This document shows, piece after piece, positions 24,915 to 34,632 of a stretch of DNA of 64,000 nt. The DNA is from Streptosporangium pseudovulgare (GTDB lineage Bacteria > Actinomycetota > Actinomycetes > Streptosporangiales > Streptosporangiaceae), in contig NZ_BMQJ01000001.1 in NCBI RefSeq assembly GCF_014648055.1, forward strand, positions 310,001 through 374,000. The letters run 5' to 3'. The position numbers and the translations under genes are program-made. The notes beneath the pieces were generated by a model. The model had not been told where the DNA came from. It made no database searches and saw only the letters and a list, made by a program, of their open reading frames with translations. Positions within the stretch are counted from its first letter, which is position 1, and each line of letters starts with the position of its first letter.

Positions 24915-26639
24915 GTGGAGTACGCCGTACAGGGAACGCTGGACGAGCTGGGCACCCCCCTCGACCAGATCACGTTCGTCGTGTTCGACCTGGAGACCAC
25001 CGGTGTCTCCGCGGCCGAGCACGCGATCACCGAGATCGGAGCGGTCAAGGTCAGGGGCGGCGAGATCCTGGGCGAGTTCGCCACGCTGGTCGACCCCGGG
25101 TCCCCCATCCCGCCGTTCATCTCCGTGCTGACCGGCATCACCGACAGCATGGTCGTGGCCGCCCCGAAGATCGAGGCGGTGCTGCCGTCCTTCCTGGAGT
25201 TCGCCCGCGGGACGACGCTGGTGGCGCACAACGCCGGGTTCGACGTGGGCTTCGTCAAGGCGGCCTGCGCCGCCCACGGCCATCCCCCGCCCGACCACCC
25301 GGTGGTCGACACCGTCGTGCTGGCCCGCCGGCTGCTGACCCGCGACGAGGCCCCCAACTGCAAGCTGGCCACGCTGGCCCGGCTCTTCAGCGGCACCGAG
25401 CCCCGCCACCGCGCCCTGGCCGACGCCCGCGCCACGGTGGACGTGCTGCACGCGCTGCTGGAGCGGGCCGGCTCCTTCGGCGTGCACACCCTGGAGGAGC
25501 TGCGCGGCTTCACCCGCGCGCCCACCCCCGAGCAGCGCCGCAAGCGCCACCTCGCCGACGCGGTGCCCGCCGCCCCGGGTGTCTACGTCTTCGAGGACCA
25601 CCGCGGCGACCCGCTGTACGTCGGCAAGAGCGTCGACCTGCGCACCCGCGTGCGCAGTTACTTCACCGCGAGCGAGACCCGTCCGCGGATCCGCGAGATG
25701 GTCGGGCTGGCCGAGCGGGTCCGGCCCATCGTCTGCGCGACCCCGCTGGAGGCCGAGGTCAGGGAGCTGCGGCTGATCGGCTCGGCCAAACCGCGCTACA
25801 ACCGCCGCTCGCGCTTCCCCGAGCGGGCGGTCTGGCTGAAGCTGACCGTCGAGCCCTTCCCCCGCCTGTCGATCGTCCGCGAGGTCAGGGACGACGGCGC
25901 CGCCTACCTCGGCCCGTTCGGCGGCTCCCGCGCCGCCGAGGACGCCCGCGTCGCCCTGCACGAGACGTTCCCGCTGCGGCAGTGCGCCGAGCGGATCACC
26001 GTCCGCACCCGGCGCCCGGCCTGCGCCCTGTTCGGCATCGGCCGGTGCGGCGCGCCCTGCGAGGGCCGCCAGAGCGCCGAGGAGTACGGCGAGCTCGCCG
26101 AGGCCGCGCGCCGGGCGATGGAGCTGGACGCCTCCGCGGTCTTCGCCGCGATGGAGACGCGGATGACGCGCCTGTCGCTCGACCAGCGCTACGAGGAGGC
26201 CGCGGCCGACCGCGACCGGCTGGCCGCCTACGTCCGGGTCGCCGCGCGCATGCAGCGGCTGCGGGCGCTGACCGCCCTCCCCCAGCTCGTCGCCGCCGCC
26301 CCCGTGGCGGACGGCGCCTGGGAGGTCCACGTCGTACGGCACGGGCGGCTGGTCTCGGCCGGGGTCATGGCCCGCGGCGTCCACCCCACGCCCTTCGTGG
26401 AGGCGCTGGTGGCCACGGCCGAGACCGTCGTGCCGGGGCCCGGCCCGCTGCCGGCCGCCCTGGCCGAGGAGACCGAGTGCGTGCTGCGCTGGCTGGAGGG
26501 CCCCGGCGTGCGGCTGGTGCAGGTGGAGGGCACCTGGAGCCTGCCGGTGCGCGGGGCGGGGCGGCTGCGGGCCCGCATCGACCACGCCTACCGTGGAATC
26601 GAGTCCCACCGGCCGCGTGAGGGCCGCCCGGAGCGCTGA
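24915..26639 (+). CDS. DEDDh exonuclease fused to UvrC-like GIY-YIG nuclease
   Basis: The 574-residue fusion has an epsilon-type exonuclease (about residues 20-185) with VVFDLETTG, AHNAGFDVGF and HRALADARAT motifs, then a GIY-YIG domain (about 215-300) with GVYVFEDHRGDPLYVGKS. A cysteine cluster CALFGIGRCGAPC and a UvrBC-like helix YEEAAADRDRL follow. The RNase H-like and HhH domains of true UvrC are missing, so this is a Cho-like auxiliary nuclease for nucleotide-excision repair; Rv2191 is the counterpart. TATGGT eight bases before the GTG suggests leaderless transcription. Confidence 0.93.
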   Translation: MEYAVQGTLDELGTPLDQITFVVFDLETTGVSAAEHAITEIGAVKVRGGEILGEFATLVDPGSPIPPFISVLTGITDSMVVAAPKIEAVLPSFLEFARGTTLVAHNAGFDVGFVKAACAAHGHPPPDHPVVDTVVLARRLLTRDEAPNCKLATLARLFSGTEPRHRALADARATVDVLHALLERAGSFGVHTLEELRGFTRAPTPEQRRKRHLADAVPAAPGVYVFEDHRGDPLYVGKSVDLRTRVRSYFTASETRPRIREMVGLAERVRPIVCATPLEAEVRELRLIGSAKPRYNRRSRFPERAVWLKLTVEPFPRLSIVREVRDDGAAYLGPFGGSRAAEDARVALHETFPLRQCAERITVRTRRPACALFGIGRCGAPCEGRQSAEEYGELAEAARRAMELDASAVFAAMETRMTRLSLDQRYEEAAADRDRLAAYVRVAARMQRLRALTALPQLVAAAPVADGAWEVHVVRHGRLVSAGVMARGVHPTPFVEALVATAETVVPGPGPLPAALAEETECVLRWLEGPGVRLVQVEGTWSLPVRGAGRLRARIDHAYRGIESHRPREGRPER

Positions 26640-26682
26640 TAGCTTCTGAGACTGCAAGCCGCACTCAACGAGGAGGAAGCCC

Positions 26683-26970
26683 GTGGTCACCGCGATCGTG
26701 CACATCACCGCCGAGGTGGACCGGATCCCCGAGGTCGCCCAGACGATCGCCGAGCTCGACGGGGTGAGCGAGGTGTACTCCATAACCGGTGAGTACGACC
26801 TGATGGCGATGGTGCGCGTCCCCACCTACGAGGAGATCGCCGAGGTCATCCCGGGCCGGATCAACAAGGTGCCCGGGGTGCTGCACACCGAGACCAACGT
26901 CGCCTTCCGCACCTACTCCCGGCACGACCTCGACGCCGCCTTCTCGATCGGTCTCGGCGAGTCCGACTGA
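26683..26970 (+). CDS. Stand-alone Lrp/AsnC ligand-binding (RAM) domain protein
   Basis: This 95-residue protein is only the C-terminal RAM half of an Lrp/AsnC regulator: VTAIVHITAEVDRIPEVAQTI, GVSEVYSITGEYDLMAMV and TNVAFRTYSRHDL follow the beta-alpha-beta-beta-alpha-beta order. It has no helix-turn-helix, so it cannot bind DNA itself; such proteins may bind amino acids and modulate partners. The start is GTG 26683 behind a strong GAGGAGGAAG site. It follows the exonuclease closely and may be cotranscribed with it. Confidence 0.92.
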   Translation: MVTAIVHITAEVDRIPEVAQTIAELDGVSEVYSITGEYDLMAMVRVPTYEEIAEVIPGRINKVPGVLHTETNVAFRTYSRHDLDAAFSIGLGESD

Positions 26971-27013
26971 CGTCTCCCCGGCCGGCTTCCGCGAGCCGGG
27001 CCCGGCCGGTTCG

Positions 27014-27068
27014 GGGCCGGGCTCCCGGCCGGGCGCGGGTCCGGGCCCGGCCCGCGGGAGCCCGGCCC
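27014..27068. terminator. Long hairpin between the RAM gene and trpD
   Basis: A 13-bp perfect inverted repeat (GGGCCGGGCTCCC with its complement) flanks 29 bases between convergent genes. It could end both transcripts. The long loop lowers confidence. Confidence 0.4.
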
Positions 27069-27073
27069 GGGGC

Positions 27074-28120
27074 TCAGGCCCGCTTCAGCGACCGGCTGGC
27101 GGCGATCCAGCGGTCGAGGAGGGCGGCGGCGGCGCCGGAGTCGACGGCCTCCACGGCGCGGGCGTAGGCGGCCGTCATCGCGGCGTCCAGGTCGTCACCC
27201 GGGCCGTCGTGGGCGACCAGCGCGGCGGCGGCGTTGAGCAGCACCGCGTCGCGGACCGGCCCGGTCCTGCCGCCGACCAGGTCGCGGACGGCCTGGGCGT
27301 TGAAGACCACGTCGCCGCCGCGCAGCGCGTCCGGGGCCGACCTGGGGATGTCCAGCACGGCCGGGTCGAAGACGGTCTGCGTGGCGGCGCCCTCGCGCAC
27401 CACCCAGACCGTGGAGGTGGTGGCGGTGGTGAGCTCGTCCAGCCCGTCGTCGCCCCGGAAGACCAGCGCCGACACCCCGCGCTCGGCGAACACGCCGGCG
27501 ATCACCGGGAGCATGCGCGGCTCGAAGATGCCGATCGCCTGGGCCTGGGGCCGGGCCGGGTTGGTCAGCGGGCCCAGGAAGTTGAACACCGTCGGGACGG
27601 CCAGCTCCTTGCGGGCCGGGCCGGCGAAGCGCAGCGCCGGGTGGTAGAAGGCCGCGAAGCAGAAGGCGATGCCCACCTCGGCGGCCAGCCGGGCGGTGGC
27701 GGCGGGCGGCAGGTCGAGCACGATCCCGAGGTGCTCCAGCACGTCGGCGGCGCCCACGGAGGAGGACGCCGAGCGGTTGCCGTGCTTGACGACCCGCGCG
27801 CCCGCGGCGGCGGCCACGATCGCGGCCATCGTGGAGACGTTGACGGTGTGGGCGCGGTCGCCTCCGGTGCCGACGATGTCGACGACGCGGCCCTCGACGG
27901 TCAGCGGCGTGGCGTGCTCCAGCATCGTGCGAGCCAGGCCGGTCACCTCCGCGACCGTCTCCCCCTTGGCCCGCAGCGCCACGGCGAAGCCGGCGACCTG
28001 CGCGGGCGTGGCCGTACCGGACATGATCTCGTTCATCGCCCAGGCGGTCTCGTCCGCCGTCAGGTGCTCACCGGCGATCAGGGCCGACAGCAGCGCGGGC
28101 CAGGTGGTGCGCGCGTCCAT
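27074..28120 (-). CDS. trpD: Anthranilate phosphoribosyltransferase
   Basis: The 348-residue enzyme has the PRPP-binding [15 protein letters not shown] (near residue 83), the [22 protein letters not shown] segment and the [13 protein letters not shown] motif. It joins anthranilate to PRPP in tryptophan synthesis. No other trp gene is nearby, the normal state in actinobacteria, where this copy sits beside ctaE (Rv2192c in M. tuberculosis). The start is ATG 28120, 21 bases after the upstream receiver-like gene, so the two may be one transcript. Confidence 0.95.
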   Translation of the reverse strand: MDARTTWPALLSALIAGEHLTADETAWAMNEIMSGTATPAQVAGFAVALRAKGETVAEVTGLARTMLEHATPLTVEGRVVDIVGTGGDRAHTVNVSTMAAIVAAAAGARVVKHGNRSASSSVGAADVLEHLGIVLDLPPAATARLAAEVGIAFCFAAFYHPALRFAGPARKELAVPTVFNFLGPLTNPARPQAQAIGIFEPRMLPVIAGVFAERGVSALVFRGDDGLDELTTATTSTVWVVREGAATQTVFDPAVLDIPRSAPDALRGGDVVFNAQAVRDLVGGRTGPVRDAVLLNAAAALVAHDGPGDDLDAAMTAAYARAVEAVDSGAAAALLDRWIAASRSLKRA

Positions 28121-28141
28121 GAGGGGTCTCCAGCGGGTGGG

Positions 28142-28558
28142 TCAGTGGGCGGTCAGGCGGTCGGACAGCCGCCGGCGCATCAGACCGGCGATGGCGTCGG
28201 CGAGCGTCACCGGGTCGATCGGCTGCGGTACGACGGCGTCGGCCCGCGACCACTCCGCCAGCCAGCGGTCGTCCCGGCGGGCGATCAGCAGGCAGATCGG
28301 CGGGCAGTCGTAGACCTCGTCCTTGGCCTGGCGGGCCACCCCCATGCCGCCGGCCGGCTGGGCCTCCGCGTCGAGCACCGCCACGTCGATCTCGCCGGAG
28401 TCGAAGTGCTGGACGACCTTGGCGTGGGTGGCGCACTCCACGATCTCCACGAGGGGCACGTCGGCGGCCGGGCGCCTGCCGACGGCCTGCCGCACCTTCT
28501 CCCGGGTGGCGGCGTCGTCGCTGTAGACGAGGACCCTCATCTTGTCGTCGGTGCTCAC
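28142..28558 (-). CDS. Atypical response-regulator receiver protein
   Basis: This 138-residue single domain has the receiver fold: [18 protein letters not shown] gives the acidic pocket and VAVLDAEAQ the phosphoacceptor aspartate. The conserved lysine of the KP turn is replaced (VVPQPIDP), so phosphorylation-driven switching is probably lost. No output domain is present. It lies between trpD and the divergent ctaE, and its job is unknown. The start GTG 28558 lacks a clear ribosome site; ATG 28540 is an alternative. Confidence 0.82.
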   Translation of the reverse strand: MSTDDKMRVLVYSDDAATREKVRQAVGRRPAADVPLVEIVECATHAKVVQHFDSGEIDVAVLDAEAQPAGGMGVARQAKDEVYDCPPICLLIARRDDRWLAEWSRADAVVPQPIDPVTLADAIAGLMRRRLSDRLTAH

Positions 28559-28737
28559 GGTCTGCGCTCACTCATCCCTTGTCGATGTATGGTCACCTGG
28601 GATGCTACCGGTCACCTCGCCTGCGGACCCAGGGCGGAGGTGCTGACGGACGGAAAACTCCGTTCGTCCTGTTTAAGATGGCATTCAGGCCCCCTATCGG
28701 GGGGCCGTGCGGCGACCCGACCAGGGGAGCCGCAATA

Positions 28738-29355
28738 ATGCTGGGCGTGGCGACAGCATCCGCAATCTCAACGACGACGACAGCACACTCGTCCCGCAGG
28801 CCCGACCTGGTCAGCGTGGGGACGATCGTCTGGCTGTCCTCCGAGCTCATGTTCTTCGCGGCGCTGTTCGCGATGTACTTCACCATCCGGTCAGTGAGCA
28901 TCGGCCGGGGCATGCCCTGGCCCGAGGCTCATCTGAACGTCCAGTTCTCGCTGGTCAACACGATCATCCTGGTCCTGTCGAGTGTGACCTGCCAGCTTGG
29001 CGTGTGGGCGGCCGAGAAGGGCCAGGTCGCCAAGCTGCGCTTCTGGTACATCGTCAGCTTCCTGATGGGCGCCGTGTTCGTCGGCGGCCAGCTGTACGAG
29101 TACAGCCAGCTGGTCCACGAGGGGCACACCCTGTCGCACTCCGCGTACGACTCGGTGTTCTACCTGACCACGGGCTTCCACGGCCTTCACGTGACCGGTG
29201 GACTGATCGCGTTCCTCTTCATGCTGGGACGCACGTACGCCGCGAAGCGCTTCACCCGTGAGCAGGCGACCAGCGCGATCGTCGTGTCCTACTACTGGCA
29301 CTTCGTCGACGTGGTCTGGATTGGCCTTTTCGTGACCATCTACGGCATTCACTAA
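28738..29355 (+). CDS. ctaE: Cytochrome c oxidase subunit III
   Basis: The 205-residue protein has five predicted helices and family marks [38 protein letters not shown] and [19 protein letters not shown]. It belongs to the aa3 oxidase and heads ctaE-qcrC-qcrA-qcrB, the actinobacterial order that builds a bcc-aa3 supercomplex. The start is ATG 28738 with GGGGAG nine bases upstream; a GTG three codons later is possible. The leader has a small GGCCCCC hairpin at 28688-28706 whose role is unclear. Confidence 0.96.
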   Translation: MLGVATASAISTTTTAHSSRRPDLVSVGTIVWLSSELMFFAALFAMYFTIRSVSIGRGMPWPEAHLNVQFSLVNTIILVLSSVTCQLGVWAAEKGQVAKLRFWYIVSFLMGAVFVGGQLYEYSQLVHEGHTLSHSAYDSVFYLTTGFHGLHVTGGLIAFLFMLGRTYAAKRFTREQATSAIVVSYYWHFVDVVWIGLFVTIYGIH

Positions 29356-29371
29356 GGAATCGGGGATCTCT

Positions 29372-30181
29372 GTGACTAGGATCACCGCTGGACGGCGGCA
29401 TCCCCTCGCGAGATACGCCGTCCTGCTTCTGGCTCTCGGGCTGCTCGGAGGTCTCTACACCTTCGTGGCCTCGACGACGGGGCGCGCCGACGCCTCCATC
29501 GCGGCGGGCCGGGCCGACGACGTAGCCGAGGGCAAGAAGCTCTTCCAGCAGAGCTGCGCCAGCTGCCACGGCCTCAACGCCGAGGGCAGCAACGTGGCCC
29601 CGTCGCTGGTCGGCGTCGGCGCCGCGGCCGTCGACTTCCAGGTCAGCAGCGGCCGCATGCCGCTGGCCAGGCCCGAGGCCCAGGCGCCGCGCAAGCCGCC
29701 GCCCCCGTGGGTCAACGAGACGACCATCCGCCAGCTCTCGGCCTACGTCGAGTCGCTGGGCGGCGGCCCCACCGTCCCCGCGCCCGAGCAGGTCGACCCG
29801 GCCAAGGGCGACCAGGCCAAGGGCGGCGAGCTGTTCCGGGCGAACTGCATCCAGTGCCACAACTTCGTCGGCGCCGGCGGCGCTCTGACCCGGGGCAAGT
29901 ACGCCCCGAACCTGTCGGAGTCCACCCCGACGCAGATCTACGAGGCCATGATCACCGGCCCGCAGGCCATGCCGGTGTTCAACGACAGCATCATCACGCC
30001 CGAGCAGAAGCGGGACATGATCGCCTACATCACGGGCGTCCGCAGCCAGGTCGACCCCGGCGGCGCGGGCCTCGGCCGCATCGGCCCGGTCACCGAGGGT
30101 CTGACGGCCTGGATCGTCGGTCTCAGCCTGCTCGTCCTGGCCGCCATCTGGATCACCGCGAAGAAGCGACAGGCCAAATGA
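29372..30181 (+). CDS. qcrC: Di-haem cytochrome c subunit of the bcc complex
   Basis: The 269-residue protein has an N-terminal membrane anchor (about 14-33), two CxxCH haem sites, CASCHG near residue 65 and CIQCHN near residue 165, and a C-terminal transmembrane helix (about 240-262). A di-haem cytochrome c fused to the complex replaces a soluble carrier in actinobacteria and passes electrons straight to the aa3 oxidase. The start is GTG 29372. It is 16 bases after ctaE and overlaps qcrA by four. Confidence 0.96.
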   Translation: MTRITAGRRHPLARYAVLLLALGLLGGLYTFVASTTGRADASIAAGRADDVAEGKKLFQQSCASCHGLNAEGSNVAPSLVGVGAAAVDFQVSSGRMPLARPEAQAPRKPPPPWVNETTIRQLSAYVESLGGGPTVPAPEQVDPAKGDQAKGGELFRANCIQCHNFVGAGGALTRGKYAPNLSESTPTQIYEAMITGPQAMPVFNDSIITPEQKRDMIAYITGVRSQVDPGGAGLGRIGPVTEGLTAWIVGLSLLVLAAIWITAKKRQAK

Positions 30182-31284
30182 CTGACAACAACCACGACAT
30201 CGAACAGCCCGAGGGCCGCGTCCCCAAGCGCGTGATCGGCACTCCCTCACCCGCCACGGGCACGTCCGTGCTCGGCGGCGACGAGCGCCCCGGGGACCGG
30301 GGTGTCCCCGGGGTCGTCCCGCAGAGCGAGGAGACCGCGAGGAAGGGCGAGCGGATCGCCGCTTTCTGCTTCCTGCTGACCCTGCTCGGGGGCATCGCCT
30401 TCATCGTCTCCTACGTGGTCTTCCAGGTCGGGGACATCGACTCCGCGCGCACCTCCAACGTGGCCCTGGGCGGCTCGCTCGCCCTCGCGCTGCTGTCCAT
30501 GGCCGCCGGCATGGTGGTCTGGGTCCGCCTGGTCATGCCGAAGTACAACATGGTCCAGGAGCGCCACACCATGGCCTCCGACGGCCAGACCCGCGAGTAC
30601 GTCACCGAGACGTTCAAGCACGGCGTCGACGAGAGCGGCTTCGTCAAGCGGCCGCTGCTGCGCCGTACGCTGCTGCTCGCCGCGGCCCCGCTGGGCCTGG
30701 TGCCGCTGGTCGTCCTGCGCGACCTCGGCCCCCGCTACAGCGACTTCCCCGAGAAGCTCCGGCACACCGTCTGGGGCGAGAAGACCAAGAACGGCAAGCC
30801 GCGCAGGCTCGTCGTCGAGGGCACCGGCGCGCCGATCCGCGCGGCGGACTTCAACTCCCCCGGCGGCATCCTCTCCGTGGTGCCCGAAGGGTACGAGCAC
30901 GACCTGAACGCGCTGGCCAAGGCCACGCTGATCCTGCTCAAGTTCCGGCCGGAGGAGCTCAAGTCCGGCACGAACCTGAACTGGACGCACGACGGCATCG
31001 TGGCGTACTCGAAGATCTGCACGCACGTCGGCTGCCCCGCGGCCCTGTACGAGCAGACCACGCACCACATCCTGTGCCCGTGCCACCAGTCCACCTTCGA
31101 CGCCGCCGACGGCGCCAAGGTGATCTTCGGCCCGGCCGCCCGGCCTCTGCCCCAGCTCCCCATCGCCGTCGACGAGGAGGGCTTCCTCGTCGCCACGGCG
31201 GACTTCGCCGTCCCGCCCGGTCCCAGCTTCTGGGAGCGCGGGGACGCCGAGGCGACGGTCCGTGAGAACGGAGGCCACGCGTGA
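30178..31284 (+). CDS. qcrA: Rieske iron-sulfur subunit of the bcc complex
   Basis: The 368-residue protein has a disordered N-terminus, three transmembrane helices (two near residues 60-120 and one near 155-175), typical of the actinobacterial QcrA, and a C-terminal Rieske domain with CTHVGC and CPCHQS holding the [2Fe-2S] cluster. It takes electrons from menaquinol. Its ATG overlaps the qcrC stop (ATGA), and its own stop overlaps the qcrB start, so translation is coupled throughout. Confidence 0.96.
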   Translation: MTDNNHDIEQPEGRVPKRVIGTPSPATGTSVLGGDERPGDRGVPGVVPQSEETARKGERIAAFCFLLTLLGGIAFIVSYVVFQVGDIDSARTSNVALGGSLALALLSMAAGMVVWVRLVMPKYNMVQERHTMASDGQTREYVTETFKHGVDESGFVKRPLLRRTLLLAAAPLGLVPLVVLRDLGPRYSDFPEKLRHTVWGEKTKNGKPRRLVVEGTGAPIRAADFNSPGGILSVVPEGYEHDLNALAKATLILLKFRPEELKSGTNLNWTHDGIVAYSKICTHVGCPAALYEQTTHHILCPCHQSTFDAADGAKVIFGPAARPLPQLPIAVDEEGFLVATADFAVPPGPSFWERGDAEATVRENGGHA

Positions 31285-32927
31285 GCATCACGACCGTTCC
31301 GAAGCCCATCGCGGGAACGAGTTCCTTCCTCGACGACCGCCTGGGGGCCGGAAACTTCCTCAAGCGCAACCTGAGGAAGATCTTCCCCGACCACTGGTCC
31401 TTCCTGCTGGGTGAGATCGCCCTCTACTCGTTCATCGTCCTGCTGCTGACCGGCACGTTCCTGACGTTCTTCTTCAAGCCCAGCATGGGCGAGGTCCCCT
31501 ACGAGGGCTCCTACGAGCCGCTCCAGGGCATCATGATGTCCGAGGCGTACGCCTCGTCGCTGCACATCAGCTTCGACGTGCGCGGCGGCCTGCTGATGCG
31601 GCAGATGCACCACTGGGCGGCCCTGCTGTTCATCGGCGGCATGATGGTGCACTCGCTCCGCGTGTTCTTCACCGGTGCGTACCGCAAGCCGCGCGAGCTG
31701 AACTGGCTGATCGGCGTCCTGCTGCTGACGCTGGCCCTGTTCGAGGGCCTGACCGGCTACTCCCTCCCCGACGACCTGCTCTCCGGCGCCGGTCTGCGGA
31801 TCACCGAGGGTGTGGCGATCTCGCTGCCGCTGGTCGGCACCTGGATCACGTTCTTCCTCTTCGGTGGCGAGTACCCCGGCGAGGACGTGATCTCCCGGTT
31901 CTACTCGCTGCACATCCTGCTCATCCCGGGCATCCTCCTGGCGCTCATCACCGCCCACCTGATCCTGATGTGGGTGCAGAAGCACACCCAGATGCCGGGC
32001 AAGGGCCGGACGAACGAGAACGTCGTCGGTGCCCCGTTCTACCCCGCCTTCATGGTCAAGGCCGGCGCCTACACCATGTTCACCTTCGGTGTCATCGCGC
32101 TGCTGGGCGCCTTCGCCCAGATCAACCCGATCTGGTTGTTCGGCCCCTACACCCCGGCGGACATCTCGGCCGGCTCGCAGCCCGACTTCTACATGGGCTT
32201 CCTGGAGGGCTCGCTCCGCCTGATGCCCGCGTGGGAGATCAACATCGCCGGCTTCACCCTGCCGATGAGCGTGCTGATCCCGGCGCTGGTCCCGATGGGG
32301 ATCATCATGACGGGCCTGGCGCTGTACCCGTTCATCGAGCAGTGGGTCACCGGCGACCGGCGCGAGCACCACATCGCCGACCGTCCCCGCAACAACCCGC
32401 ACCGCACCTCGATCGGCATGGCGGCGGTCACCTTCTACGGCGTCCTGTGGCTGCTGGGCGCCAACGACGAGCTGGCCTCGTTCTTCCACATCTCGCTGAA
32501 CGCGACCACCTACGTCGGCCGGGTGCTGGTCTTCCTCGGCCCGGCGATCGCCTACTACATCACCTACCGGATCTGCCTCGGCCTGCAGCGCAGCGACGCC
32601 GCGGTCATCGGGCACGGCGTGGAGTCGGGCGTCATCAAGCGCCTGCCCACCGGTGAGTACATCGAGGTCCACGTCCCGCCGAACCCGGGCATCGAGGCCC
32701 ACATGCGCGGCAAGGCGCCGGTCCCGATGCTCCCCGGCGCCGACGGCGACGGTGACGGCGAGCGCAACGGCGTGCCGCCCAAGCAGTTGCGCGGCCCGCT
32801 CGGCAGGCTCCGCGTCAAGATGAGCCGGGCCTACGGCGGTGAGAAGATCCCGCTGGACGACGGCCACGGCCACGGCGAGGAGCACGCCGCGATCGGGTCG
32901 GGCGAGGACAGGTCCCTCACCCACTGA
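31281..32927 (+). CDS. qcrB: Cytochrome b subunit of the bcc complex
   Basis: This 548-residue membrane protein carries haem-ligand histidines in HISFDVRGGLL, MHHWAALLF, HILLIPG and AHLILMW, and the Qo-site PDDL and PAWEI segments. It oxidises menaquinol and is the target of telacebec-type inhibitors in mycobacteria. A C-terminal extension of about 110 residues beyond the helices, rich in charged and His residues, is normal for actinobacteria. The start is GTG 31281. Confidence 0.96.
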   Translation: MSITTVPKPIAGTSSFLDDRLGAGNFLKRNLRKIFPDHWSFLLGEIALYSFIVLLLTGTFLTFFFKPSMGEVPYEGSYEPLQGIMMSEAYASSLHISFDVRGGLLMRQMHHWAALLFIGGMMVHSLRVFFTGAYRKPRELNWLIGVLLLTLALFEGLTGYSLPDDLLSGAGLRITEGVAISLPLVGTWITFFLFGGEYPGEDVISRFYSLHILLIPGILLALITAHLILMWVQKHTQMPGKGRTNENVVGAPFYPAFMVKAGAYTMFTFGVIALLGAFAQINPIWLFGPYTPADISAGSQPDFYMGFLEGSLRLMPAWEINIAGFTLPMSVLIPALVPMGIIMTGLALYPFIEQWVTGDRREHHIADRPRNNPHRTSIGMAAVTFYGVLWLLGANDELASFFHISLNATTYVGRVLVFLGPAIAYYITYRICLGLQRSDAAVIGHGVESGVIKRLPTGEYIEVHVPPNPGIEAHMRGKAPVPMLPGADGDGDGERNGVPPKQLRGPLGRLRVKMSRAYGGEKIPLDDGHGHGEEHAAIGSGEDRSLTH

Positions 32928-32949
32928 CCCACCGCTGATCCGCCACGGC

Positions 32950-32988
32950 AGAAGGGCCCGGACACCGCCACGGTGTCCGGGCCCTTCT
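32950..32988 (+). terminator. Terminator of the ctaE-qcrCAB operon
   Basis: A perfect 18-bp stem (AGAAGGGCCCGGACACCG with its complement) with a three-base CCA loop starts 22 bases past the qcrB stop. It is one of the strongest hairpins here. There is no U tract, which is common in actinobacteria. Confidence 0.85.
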
Positions 32989-33202
32989 CCGTCTCCGCAC
33001 GGCCTCTCAGGGCTCTTCCGCGGGGGTCCCGGACCCCGGCGTCCTCACGGCCGCCCGGTACGTCCGTACGGGCTCGTCGGCCCCTCGATCGGGGCGAGCC
33101 CCCTCAGGGCCACCCAGGACGTCCGTACGGGCTCACCGGCCGTTCTCCCGGGAGTGGGGCGGCGGTCGCCCGTACGGCCCGCTCAGGGCGTCCGGCAGAC
33201 GG

Positions 33203-34414
33203 TCACAGCTCCTCGGTGACGAAGTGCTTGGTGCTGCTCCACTTCAGCCATTCCTTCCAGTTCTCCTGCCACTGCCCCCAGCCGTTGGTGGGCTCCAGCG
33301 GGCGCGGCGAGCCGGTGATGATGATCGGGTCGCCGATCAGCGTGTTGTCGAGGAACCACTTGGCGTCCGCCGGGCTGACGTTGACGCAGCCGTGGCTGAC
33401 GTTGGAGTTGCCCTGCGAGCCGACCGACCAGGGCGCGGCGTGGACGTACTCGCCGCTGTTGGAGATCCGCACCGTGTCGTAGACGGTCATCTGGTAGTAG
33501 CCCGACTCGCCGGGGCCGATCCCGGGCGAGGTCATGACCGTGACGTTCTCCCGCGACATGGCCAGGTGGATGCCGTTGGTCGTGTAGTACTTCCACACGC
33601 CGCCCTGGCCGGCGCTCATCGGCATCACCCGCACCTTCCTGCCGTCGCGTCTGACGGTCAGGTAGTGGGTGTCGGTGCTGCCCCGGGTGATCTGCGAGCG
33701 GCCGATCTTGAAGTCCAGCGTGAGGTTCCGCTTGCCGTACAGGCCCTTGCCGCCGCGAACCCCGGCGAGGCGGGCCTCCAGCCTGACCTTGGTGTGGGCC
33801 GGCCAGAAGGTCTTGGGGCGGAAGTGGACGGTCTTGTCGTCGAACCAGTGCCAGGCGCCGGAGACCGGCTTGGACGCGGTGACCACCAGGTTCCGCTCGA
33901 CCGAGACGCGGTCGGTGATCGGCTTGTCGAAGGTGAGCATGATCGGCATGCCGACGCCGACGGTCAGCCCGGTGTCGTTCTTGTTCGGCTGGACGCTCTC
34001 GATCGAGAAGGCCTCCTGGGGCTTGACCGTCGAGAAGGAGCTGGTGGTCTGGGTGAGCTTCCCGTCGGGGTTCACCGCGGTCACCGTGACCCGGTAGGAG
34101 GCCCCCGGCGGGATCGTGCCCCAGCTGTGCCAGCGGGTGCCGTCGGCGCTCAGCGCGCCCCGCAGGGGGCCCTTCCGGCCCGTGACGGTGACGTCCTTCA
34201 GGGTGCCGCCGCGCGCGGAGACCAGGATGGTCGCGTCGGTCGGCACGTTGACGGCCCCGTTGAGAGGGGTCACGGCGACGGCGGCGTCGGCGCGCGGCGT
34301 GGCGCCCGGCGTGCCCGCCGTCCGGGTGGAGGTGGTCTCCGAGCAGGAGGAGGCCGCCAGCGCCAGGGCCAGCAGGCTCACCCCCCATATCGGACCACGG
34401 ATCGCCTGCCGCAC
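33203..34414 (-). CDS. L,D-transpeptidase lipoprotein (YkuD domain, Ig-like domains)
   Basis: The 403-residue protein has a lipobox signal (LALAASSC, lipidated Cys near residue 24), two Ig-like domains (about residues 45-250) and a C-terminal YkuD domain with SHGCVNVSPADAKWF, whose Cys is the acyl nucleophile. It makes 3-3 peptidoglycan cross-links and, in mycobacteria, resists penicillins but not carbapenems. It lies between qcrB and ctaF, converging with the qcr operon and on the cta strand but separated from ctaF by two hairpins, so it has its own promoter. Confidence 0.94.
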   Translation of the reverse strand: MRQAIRGPIWGVSLLALALAASSCSETTSTRTAGTPGATPRADAAVAVTPLNGAVNVPTDATILVSARGGTLKDVTVTGRKGPLRGALSADGTRWHSWGTIPPGASYRVTVTAVNPDGKLTQTTSSFSTVKPQEAFSIESVQPNKNDTGLTVGVGMPIMLTFDKPITDRVSVERNLVVTASKPVSGAWHWFDDKTVHFRPKTFWPAHTKVRLEARLAGVRGGKGLYGKRNLTLDFKIGRSQITRGSTDTHYLTVRRDGRKVRVMPMSAGQGGVWKYYTTNGIHLAMSRENVTVMTSPGIGPGESGYYQMTVYDTVRISNSGEYVHAAPWSVGSQGNSNVSHGCVNVSPADAKWFLDNTLIGDPIIITGSPRPLEPTNGWGQWQENWKEWLKWSSTKHFVTEEL

Positions 34415-34516
34415 ATGAACTCCCTGTCCCGGTACTGAACCACTAATTCAGTTATTACCCGGAGTAAGGGGATCACTACGGAGGACATCCGTCTTGTGCA
34501 GCTAACAAACGCCAAA

Positions 34517-34549
34517 AAGCGGACCACGGAAACTTTCCGTGGCCCGCTT
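34517..34549 (-). terminator. Terminator of the ctaC-ctaD-ctaF operon
   Basis: An imperfect 16-bp stem (one A:C mismatch), AAGCGGACCACGGAAA with TTTCCGTGGCCCGCTT, is followed on the minus strand by TTTTTGGCGTTTGTT. That is a good intrinsic terminator for ctaF transcription, about 85 bases past its stop. Confidence 0.8.
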
Positions 34550-34559
34550 CCGGGTCCTG

Positions 34560-34597
34560 CCTCCGCGGGCCCCCGCTGTGGCGGGGGTCCGCGGAGG
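34560..34597. terminator. Second tandem hairpin after ctaF
   Basis: A 17-bp stem (CCTCCGCGGGCCCCCGC, with one G:T pair) around a four-base TGTG loop sits directly before the U-tailed hairpin when read from ctaF. Tandem hairpins would insulate the L,D-transpeptidase gene from oxidase transcription. Confidence 0.65.
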
Positions 34598-34632
34598 CCG
34601 GGTCCCGCGGGGTCGGGGACCGGCGAGGCCGG

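Noticed and set aside
33000-33202. Possible gene between qcrB and the L,D-transpeptidase
   Set aside because: Open frames here are Pro/Arg-rich, lack starts with ribosome sites and cover repeated CCGTACGG palindromes; I see only spacer.
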